The notes beneath the pieces are model-generated. The model searched no databases. It was not told where the DNA came from and saw only the letters and a list, made by a program, of their open reading frames with translations. A stretch of 10,682 bases of DNA. It comes from Melioribacter roseus. GTDB lineage: Bacteria; Bacteroidota; Ignavibacteria; Ignavibacteriales; Melioribacteraceae. Position 1 is the first letter of the stretch, and each line of letters opens with the position of its first letter. Location of the stretch: the NCBI GenBank assembly GCA_020724325.1, contig DYHC01000020.1, positions 1 through 10,682 of the forward strand, written 5' to 3'. A program made the position numbers and the translations under genes. This document shows positions 5,894 to 10,682 of this stretch, piece by piece.

Positions 5894-7231
5894 TTAAGCC
5901 AATTCTCTTTCTCTTTGAAGAGTCATAACTCTCTGCTTTCCAAATCTAATCCATTGAACAAGTGGAAGATTTGCAGGACAGGTATAGGTACAAGTTCCAC
6001 ATTCCATACAAACAGTTATTCCAAGCTGTTCTGCATCCTCAAATTTTTCTATTGCAGAAAGTCTGGCTAATTTTGTAGGAATTAAATATAGCGGACAAGC
6101 TTCAACACATTTTCCGCATCTTAAACATGGTGTTTCTTCGTAGTCATTAATTTCAGCTTCCGTTAACACCAAAATTCCCGAAGTAGCTTTCATAACAGGG
6201 GCAGAAAAATCGTACTGAGCCACACCCATCATAGGTCCGCCTACTACAACTTTAACGGCATTTTCTTTAACACCGCCGCAATAGTCCAAAATATCTGCAA
6301 GAGGAGTTCCAACACGGGCAATTAAATTTTTAGGCTGATTAATACCTAAGCCTGAAACGGTTATAGCAGTTGTTATTTGAGGTTCGCCTTTTACAACTGC
6401 ATCATAGATTGATATTGCAGTGCCAATATTTTGAATAACTACACCGATATCAAAAGGAAGTTTTCCGGGAGGAACCTCTTTGCCTGTTACAGCTTTTATC
6501 AACATTTTTTCTGCACCTTGAGGATACTTGGTTTCAAGAACTTCAATTGAAATATCGGGGAAATTTTTTACAGCTTCCTTTAGTTTTTTTATTGCTTCGG
6601 GTTTATTGTCCTCAATACCAACGGCTCCTTTGCTAACTCCAACAGCTTTCATAATTAAACGGAGTCCGTTTATAACATCGTTGGTTCTTTCAATCATTAA
6701 ACGATAATCGCGTGTAAGGTAAGGTTCGCATTCGCATCCGTTTAGTATGATAATATCAATTTTTTTATCGTTAGGCGGAGAAAGTTTAACATAGGTAGGA
6801 AATGCAGCTCCTCCCTGTCCAACAATTCCGGCTAGTTTAACTCGTTCTCTAATTTCTTCGGCAGTTACTATTTCCGGATCGAGAGAAGGCATTAGAACAA
6901 TTTCATTTATTTTGTTCGATTCAATTACAATAGCATCTTTAGGAAAACCAATTACAGTAGAGCCCGCGGTTATTTTAGAAACTTTGCCAGAAACCGGGCT
7001 ATGAACCGGAGCAGAAATAAATCCATCCTGCTCGGCAATAATTTCTCCGGCTAAAACTTCACTTCCCTTTTTAACAATTGGTTTAGCCGGCTTGCCAAGA
7101 TGTTGAGTCAATGGAATTATTACTTGCTTAGGATTAGGCATTTCTTCGAACGAAAGATTTTCGGTTAATCCTTTTTTCTCTTTTGGATGAACGCCGCCTT
7201 TGAAAGTTTTTGTATGATTCATTGATATCAT
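5894..7231 (-). CDS. rnfC: Rnf complex NADH-side subunit RnfC
   Basis: RnfC (445 aa) is the cytoplasmic NAD(H)-reacting subunit, the first gene of the operon. The N-terminal domain carries G-G-V-H-P (12-16), H-L-G-K-P-A (44-49), and S-A-P-V-H-S-P-V-S-G-K-V (73-84, a barrel-sandwich segment). The flavin/NADH-binding region has G-Q-G-G-A-A-F-P-T (138-146) and N-G-C-E-C-E-P-Y-L-T (164-173). Two 4Fe-4S ferredoxin motifs follow: C369-x2-C372-x2-C375-x3-C379P and C408-x2-C411-x2-C414-x3-C418P. The length matches short RnfC proteins of clostridia and Bacteroidota. It lacks the long repetitive C-terminal tail of the E. coli protein. The ATG at 7229-7231 is preceded by AGAGAG. A second ATG three codons in (7220-7222) is the alternative start. 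Confidence 0.97.
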   Translation of the reverse strand: MISMNHTKTFKGGVHPKEKKGLTENLSFEEMPNPKQVIIPLTQHLGKPAKPIVKKGSEVLAGEIIAEQDGFISAPVHSPVSGKVSKITAGSTVIGFPKDAIVIESNKINEIVLMPSLDPEIVTAEEIRERVKLAGIVGQGGAAFPTYVKLSPPNDKKIDIIILNGCECEPYLTRDYRLMIERTNDVINGLRLIMKAVGVSKGAVGIEDNKPEAIKKLKEAVKNFPDISIEVLETKYPQGAEKMLIKAVTGKEVPPGKLPFDIGVVIQNIGTAISIYDAVVKGEPQITTAITVSGLGINQPKNLIARVGTPLADILDYCGGVKENAVKVVVGGPMMGVAQYDFSAPVMKATSGILVLTEAEINDYEETPCLRCGKCVEACPLYLIPTKLARLSAIEKFEDAEQLGITVCMECGTCTYTCPANLPLVQWIRFGKQRVMTLQRERELA

Positions 7232-7344
7232 TTGCGCTCTCTATTTCTAAAATAGAACCAAATAGGGACATAAACTGTGCCAAATAATTTTTTCAATGGA
7301 TATAATTTATAAACGAAAGGTTAATCAATCGGAGCTTTTTGAAT
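7232..7344 (-). promoter_or_regulatory. Presumed rnf operon leader/promoter region
   Basis: This stretch lies directly upstream of rnfC, the first rnf gene, so the operon promoter should be here or just beyond. It is AT-rich, with no single convincing promoter: TTGATT followed about 17 bases later by TTATAT on the minus strand is only a weak match. A small hairpin (CTATTT at 7241-7246 with AAATAG at 7250-7255) sits just before the ribosome site. I see no riboswitch-like structure. Confidence 0.3.
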
Positions 7345-7434
7345 ACTTAAGGGCATCTCTAAAAACCTCAAATGCAATCTGCGGAAATCAGCGTTCTATT
7401 TACCTAAAAATAGTTTTTAGAGATGCCCTTAAGT
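7345..7434. repeat. 90-bp MITE-like element with perfect 22-bp terminal inverted repeats
   Basis: The left arm (7345-7366) starts ACTTAAGGGCATCTC. The right arm (7413-7434) is its exact reverse complement over 22 bp. The 46-bp interior contains a near-duplicated 8-mer, AATCTGCG at 7376-7383 and AATCAGCG at 7386-7393. A local hairpin, CTAAAAA (7404-7410) with TTTTTAG (7414-7420), partly overlaps the right arm. Both ends carry CTTAAG, so a TTAA duplicated target with 16-bp ends starting GGGCATCTCT is one reading. No transposase is present, so it would be non-autonomous. The alternative is a long-stemmed terminator for the metallophosphoesterase gene. Against that, it begins 85 bp past the stop codon, has a large loop and is perfect to its edges. 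Confidence 0.65.
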
Positions 7435-7518
7435 CATTTTCTGCTGCAAGAGCTTAGTTATCAAAATTGGAAAAGACGGGTTAATAATGAGAAAATAAAG
7501 ATACGCGGTTCTAATAAC
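7435..7518. other. Short intergenic remainder, nothing recognised
   Basis: This is AT-rich sequence between the inverted-repeat element and the 3' end of the metallophosphoesterase gene. I see no open frame, RNA gene or clear terminator hairpin with a T-run in it. Confidence 0.5.
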
Positions 7519-8448
7519 TTAATTCGCAAACTCGGGTAACAGATTATTTTTCAGTACCGGTTCTGAAATAGAAGGAATTGTTCCGTTAATACTTTCGAAA
7601 CTAATTTTGCTTTCTGCGGCTGAAGTATCAATTATAAAATACCCCGGCTCTTGGTGATGCTCGCCCAAAACCGATGCGCCGGCATTTATAAAATTTATTC
7701 CGTGGCGGTTGTATTTTATTATTTCATGACTATGACCATGCAAAACTAATTCAACATTATTTTCTCTGAATAATTTAATTAATCTTTTTTGCTGGCGTAG
7801 TTTCATAGTAAAATTTTCCAGCCGGCTCCATATTGCGTGCTCTGAACTTCTGGATGAAACATTATTCTTATAAAAATGATGATGGATTAATACCAGTTTA
7901 TTTTTTTCTGCCACGTTTTTAAGATTAAATATTTTCTTTATTTCACTCAACTGATTTTTTGATACATATCCGTTAGAAGCAAACGGATTCCTTAATTTAG
8001 AATATTTATCAACAGAATTAATTCCAACAATTACAACATCGCCTATCTCTTTTACAAATGGAAAAATTGATTTGGCAGAGGGTGAAAAAGCATTTTCAAA
8101 AAGTTCTTCGAAGTATTTAACAAAATTTCTTACTTTGTCCTTAAAATCAACTCCTGCACATTTCGAAGGAAAATCTATAATATCTGCTGCCGTCTGAACA
8201 CCGCCGAAAATATCATGATTGCCAATTATTATTGAAGTCCTGTTAGAATGTAATAACCCGTTCTCCTTCAATATATTTCTGAACCAGATGAAATCTTCTT
8301 CTCTTGAGTTATCTGATATATCGCCCGTAACAACAAGATGATCGATCCCTGAAGAAGAAATCTGTTTAATCAATCTTTTCACTCGGGATAGATTATTGCG
8401 TTTGTAATTAATACAAATATGTAAGTCGGATATATGTGCTATCTTCAT
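7519..8448 (-). CDS. Calcineurin-like metallophosphoesterase
   Basis: This is a cytoplasmic two-metal phosphoesterase of 309 aa when started at ATG 8446-8448. All core metal-ligand motifs are present and in order: D8-L-H10 in I-S-D-L-H, V-T-G-D43 with D46, G76-N77-H78-D79, the H189-H190-H191 cluster, and G238-H239-S240-H241. Proteins of this Icc/CpdA-like group usually begin with M-K-I-A-H-I-S-D-L-H, so I prefer this start over the in-frame ATG at 8508. The latter would add 20 mostly hydrophobic residues. Substrates in the family range from cyclic nucleotides to phospholipids and nucleotide sugars; the sequence does not decide. It stands alone: a repeat element and an AT-rich gap separate it from rnfC, and its start faces the sugar locus. 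Confidence 0.9.
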   Translation of the reverse strand: MKIAHISDLHICINYKRNNLSRVKRLIKQISSSGIDHLVVTGDISDNSREEDFIWFRNILKENGLLHSNRTSIIIGNHDIFGGVQTAADIIDFPSKCAGVDFKDKVRNFVKYFEELFENAFSPSAKSIFPFVKEIGDVVIVGINSVDKYSKLRNPFASNGYVSKNQLSEIKKIFNLKNVAEKNKLVLIHHHFYKNNVSSRSSEHAIWSRLENFTMKLRQQKRLIKLFRENNVELVLHGHSHEIIKYNRHGINFINAGASVLGEHHQEPGYFIIDTSAAESKISFESINGTIPSISEPVLKNNLLPEFAN

Positions 8449-8642
8449 AAAAAAGCAATAAACGATGCTTAAACATACAAAGGGAATATTAAGCCAATGT
8501 AAAGCCATTGTTAAGTTAGTATTAAGAACTGAATTGACTTTTTAATTTTTCTTAACAATTATTTAACCGAGAATTTGAACTTCTTTGAAGTTTTGGGCAT
8601 TACTTTTTGTTAATTTTGACATCCAAAAGAAACCGGACGGAA
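8449..8642. promoter_or_regulatory. Divergent intergenic region between the phosphoesterase and sugar-locus genes
   Basis: Two genes start outward from this AT-rich 194-bp stretch, so it should hold both promoters. Visible elements are TATGTTTA on the minus strand (8470-8477), a near TAnnTTTG match about 20 bp before the phosphoesterase ATG, and TTGACT on the plus strand at 8534-8539. A 6-bp palindrome, AACTTC-TTT-GAAGTT, lies at 8578-8592. A 9-bp inverted pair is at 8507-8515 and 8551-8559. None of these is decisive alone. Confidence 0.35.
8611..8618 (+). promoter_or_regulatory. Candidate -7 promoter element (TAATTTTG) of the sugar locus
   Basis: TAATTTTG fits the Bacteroidota TAnnTTTG consensus exactly and lies 24 bp before the ATG at 8643. 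Upstream TTTG words are 15 bp (8592-8595) or 23 bp (8584-8587) away, and neither gives the usual 19-21 bp spacing. Support is moderate at best. Confidence 0.3.
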
Positions 8643-9656
8643 ATGGCAAAGAAAAAAATTCTGTTTATATGCGGTTCGTTAAATCAGACTTCGATGATGC
8701 ATCAAATTTCGCATCATTTTCAAGATTACGAATGCCGCTTTACACCTTACTATGCCGATGGATTTATCAATTACGTAGTAAGCAAGGGTTACCTCAACTT
8801 CTCAATTCTAAACGGTCCATTTAGAAGAGCAACAGAAAAGTATTTGCGCGACAATAATCTGGAAATTGACTACCGCGGGCTTAAATACGAATACGACCTT
8901 ATTTACACATGTGCCGATTTAATTTACCCGAAAAACATCAGGAATAAAAAAGTAATTCTTGTTCAGGAAGGAATGACCGACCCAGAGAATTTTATGTTCT
9001 ACCTTGTCAAATATCTAAATCTTCCTCGTTGGCTGGCAAGCACTTCGGCAATGGGAATGTCATACCTGTATGATTTATTTTGTGTGGCTTCTTATGGTTA
9101 CAAAGATTTTTTTGTTAAACAGAAAGGTGTTAAACCGGAAAAAATTATTGTAACCGGAATTCCTAATTTTGACAACCTTAAGCAATATTTGAATAATGAT
9201 TTCGAGCATAAGAACTACGTTCTTGTCTGCACTTCCGATGCCAGGGAAACTTTCAAATTCGAAAGGCGGATAAAATTTATTAAAGATTGTGTTAAGATTG
9301 CAAATGGAAAGCAATTGATATTCAAGCTCCATCCAAACGAAAAGGTGAATAGAGCAACCAGAGAAATTAATAAATATGCACCCGGCTCAGTAATCTTTTC
9401 CAGCGGCAATACAAACCACATGATTGCAAATTGCGATGTTCTAATAACTCAATATTCTTCTACAGCGTTTGTAGGATTAACGCTGGGTAAAGAAGTTCAT
9501 TCCTACTTCAACATTAACGAACTCAACAAACTTCTGCCGCTACAGAATAATGGAACTTCTGCCGAAAGAATTGCAAGAATAGGGCTTCACTTAATTGAGT
9601 CCCCGCATATTTCAATCGACGAAATAATTAGCAAATACAGTTTAAGGATCGTATAA
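8643..9656 (+). CDS. GT-B-fold glycosyltransferase / CDP-glycerol glycerophosphotransferase-like protein
   Basis: This protein has 337 residues. It opens with a Rossmann-like strand, K-K-K-I-L-F-I-C-G-S-L-N-Q-T, which suggests a GT-B N-terminal domain. The C-terminal half has V-T-G-I-P-N-F-D, then F-K-L-H-P-N-E (227-233), then C-D-V-L-I-T-Q-Y-S-S-T-A-F (264-276). This K-L-H-P-N plus D-x-x-I-T-x-Y-S-S pattern is shared by CDP-glycerol glycerophosphotransferases and related GT-B enzymes such as UDP-GlcNAc 2-epimerases. There is no signal peptide. An in-frame ATG at 8607 would add 12 residues, but the start at 8643 gives the clean N-terminal strand. Its stop overlaps the next gene's start (TAATG). 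Context points to transfer of an activated sugar or polyol to a surface glycan; the exact donor is unknown. Confidence 0.72.
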   Translation: MAKKKILFICGSLNQTSMMHQISHHFQDYECRFTPYYADGFINYVVSKGYLNFSILNGPFRRATEKYLRDNNLEIDYRGLKYEYDLIYTCADLIYPKNIRNKKVILVQEGMTDPENFMFYLVKYLNLPRWLASTSAMGMSYLYDLFCVASYGYKDFFVKQKGVKPEKIIVTGIPNFDNLKQYLNNDFEHKNYVLVCTSDARETFKFERRIKFIKDCVKIANGKQLIFKLHPNEKVNRATREINKYAPGSVIFSSGNTNHMIANCDVLITQYSSTAFVGLTLGKEVHSYFNINELNKLLPLQNNGTSAERIARIGLHLIESPHISIDEIISKYSLRIV

Positions 9657-10462
9657 TGAACATCGTTACCGTAATACAAGCACGAATTTCTTCTACCCGA
9701 TTACCGGGTAAAGTTATGCTGCCTGTTCTTGGTAAACCGCTTCTTATTAGAATGATTGAAAGAGTCTTAAAAGCCAATTTGATTGGCACACTTGTAATTG
9801 CAACATCAAAAAACAGTGAAGACGACAAAATAGAGGAGCTATGCTCGCAATCAAACGTTAATTGCTACCGCGGGCATTTAACCGATTTGCTGGACCGCCA
9901 CTATCAGGTTGCAAAATTATTCCGTGCAGATGCAATTGTAAAGATTCCTTCGGATTGCCCGCTAATCGACAACAAAATTATTGACCGTGTAATCCGTTTT
10001 TACATTGATAATGAGGAATTCGATTACGTTAGCAACCTGCATCCGGCTACATATCCCGACGGCAACGATGTAGAAATATTTTCATTCCAATCTCTGGAAT
10101 ATGCTTGGCGCGACGCTTCAAAAGATTTTGAACGCGAACACACTACTCCATTTATGTGGGAACATAACGATTCATTCAGAATCGGAAACGTTGAATGGGA
10201 AACCGGGCTTGATATGTCTACCTCTTTACGATTTACAATCGATTACGAGGAAGATTATTTTTTCATTAAAAAAGTTTTCGAAGAACTCTATCCTCTTAAC
10301 CCTGATTTCGGTCTCAATGATATTTTAAGACTGCTTGAACAAAAACCCGAAATTATTGAGATCAATCATAAATTTGCCGGAACTTACTGGTATGATAAGC
10401 ATCTGAACGATTTGAGAAATATAAACGAATACAGAAATAAGAAAATTAAACACACTCAATAA
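9656..10462 (+). CDS. spsF: SpsF-type cytidylyltransferase (NeuA/KdsB-like), CMP-sugar activation
   Basis: This 268-aa protein belongs to the cytidylyltransferase family that activates acidic or keto sugars as CMP derivatives. The nucleotide-binding signature Q-A-R-I-S-S-T-R-L-P-G-K is at residues 8-19, followed by G-K-P-L-L. The I-P-S-D-C-P-L-I-D segment (97-105) supplies the metal-binding Asp. The SpsF-like features Y-P-D-G-N-D-V-E (133-140) and E-R-E-H-T-T-P-F (159-166) distinguish it from KdsB and classical NeuA. Homologues are named spore coat polysaccharide protein SpsF from Bacillus, but the group is widespread in surface polysaccharide loci of non-sporulating bacteria. An AAGGA site lies about seven bases upstream. 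It overlaps the preceding gene by one base and is followed 16 bp later by an aminotransferase. The true sugar is not evident. Confidence 0.9.
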   Translation: MNIVTVIQARISSTRLPGKVMLPVLGKPLLIRMIERVLKANLIGTLVIATSKNSEDDKIEELCSQSNVNCYRGHLTDLLDRHYQVAKLFRADAIVKIPSDCPLIDNKIIDRVIRFYIDNEEFDYVSNLHPATYPDGNDVEIFSFQSLEYAWRDASKDFEREHTTPFMWEHNDSFRIGNVEWETGLDMSTSLRFTIDYEEDYFFIKKVFEELYPLNPDFGLNDILRLLEQKPEIIEINHKFAGTYWYDKHLNDLRNINEYRNKKIKHTQ

Positions 10463-10478
10463 TTGTAAAATTAATATT

Positions 10479-10682
10479 ATGGCTAACAAAATCAGTTTAA
10501 CAAACAGTTTTCCTTCAATCGAAAAATCGGATGAACTCTACAATCGTGCTCTCGGATTAATTCCTTCAGTAACCCAGACGCTTGCAAAAGGTCCTACTCA
10601 ATGGATAAAAGGCGTAGCGCCAAAATATCTTGTTAAAGGAAAAGGTTCGCACGTTTGGGATGCAGATGCAAATGAGTATATC
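10479..10682 (+). CDS. Class III PLP aminotransferase, glutamate-1-semialdehyde aminomutase-like (partial, C-terminus off the right edge)
   Basis: Sixty-eight codons are visible from ATG 10479-10481. The segment L-Y-N-R-A-L-G-L-I-P is followed by Q-T-L-A-K-G-P, then G-V-A-P-K-Y-L-V-K-G-K-G, then H-V-W-D-A-D-A-N-E-Y-I. This matches the N-terminal arm of glutamate-1-semialdehyde 2,1-aminomutase-like enzymes of the class III aminotransferase family. The PLP-binding lysine lies beyond the window. Position directly after an SpsF-type gene suggests a sugar-modifying aminotransferase in polysaccharide synthesis rather than the haem-pathway HemL. True HemL more often begins with S-x-x-L-F or similar and sits in tetrapyrrole loci. 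No Shine-Dalgarno is apparent before the ATG. Confidence 0.85.
   Translation, partial: MANKISLTNSFPSIEKSDELYNRALGLIPSVTQTLAKGPTQWIKGVAPKYLVKGKGSHVWDADANEYI

Noticed and set aside
5825-6070. 81-codon plus-strand open frame over the rnfC 3' end
   Set aside because: It is a shadow antisense to the conserved RnfC ferredoxin domain, with no recognisable motif.
795-7231. Possible Na+-NQR (nqrABCDEF) operon
   Set aside because: RnfB and RnfC with their ferredoxin motifs are present, and there is no NqrA or NqrF-type FAD/NADH subunit.
7345-7434. CRISPR repeat or array
   Set aside because: There is only one inverted pair, and no regularly spaced direct repeats or cas genes.
8449-8508. 20-residue hydrophobic N-terminal extension of the metallophosphoesterase, which might look like a signal peptide
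   Set aside because: The family core begins at the M-K-I-A-H-I-S-D-L-H strand, and the extension lacks positively charged residues and a cleavage site.
8507-8559. 9-bp inverted pair ATTGTTAAG / CTTAACAAT as an operator
   Set aside because: It is short with a 35-bp spacer in very AT-rich DNA, so chance is a sufficient explanation.
10479-10682. hemL of the haem pathway
   Set aside because: The neighbours are surface-sugar genes; only 68 codons are visible and no tetrapyrrole gene is present.

Overview
The window is AT-rich, densely packed bacterial DNA. Its core is a complete Rnf electron-transport operon on the minus strand, read from right to left. The families, the lipoprotein ApbE, the RseC-type partner and two TAnnTTTG-like promoter words suggest a Gram-negative member of the Bacteroidota/Chlorobi (FCB) group. 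Several rnf genes also have good Shine-Dalgarno sites, which many Bacteroidota lack, so an Ignavibacteria-like lineage is one possibility. This placement is inference only.

Layout: (1) 1-730, minus: the N-terminal part of a saccharopine-dehydrogenase-family NAD(P) oxidoreductase that runs off the left edge. (2) 795-7231, minus: rnfC, rnfD, rnfG, rnfE, rnfA, apbE, rnfB and an RseC/SoxR-reducing-like gene. Most junctions touch or overlap (ATGA twice, TGATG once, TAA directly against ATG, one 1-bp gap). (3) 7232-7518: an intergenic stretch holding a 90-bp element with perfect 22-bp inverted ends, resembling a MITE. (4) 7519-8448, minus: a stand-alone calcineurin-like metallophosphoesterase. (5) 8449-8642: a divergent intergenic region. 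(6) 8643-10682, plus: the start of a surface-sugar locus with a GT-B-like transferase, an SpsF-type cytidylyltransferase and a GSA-aminomutase-like class III aminotransferase cut by the right edge.

How the parts work together: RnfB (ferredoxin side) and RnfC (NADH side) are the cytoplasmic iron-sulfur/flavin arms. RnfA and RnfE are paired membrane subunits, each with the two cysteines that hold the intramembrane iron-sulfur centre. RnfD and RnfG carry threonines for covalent FMN. The operon encodes its own exported flavin transferase, ApbE, which would load those FMNs. The whole complex couples ferredoxin:NAD+ electron transfer to Na+ or H+ movement. The right-hand genes look like a pathway making a CMP-activated amino or keto sugar and transferring it to a surface glycan.

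I found no tRNA, rRNA, CRISPR array or transposase gene, and no convincingly new system. The most noteworthy points are apbE sitting inside the rnf operon, the D-to-E change in the RnfG flavinylation motif, and the MITE-like element upstream of rnfC.
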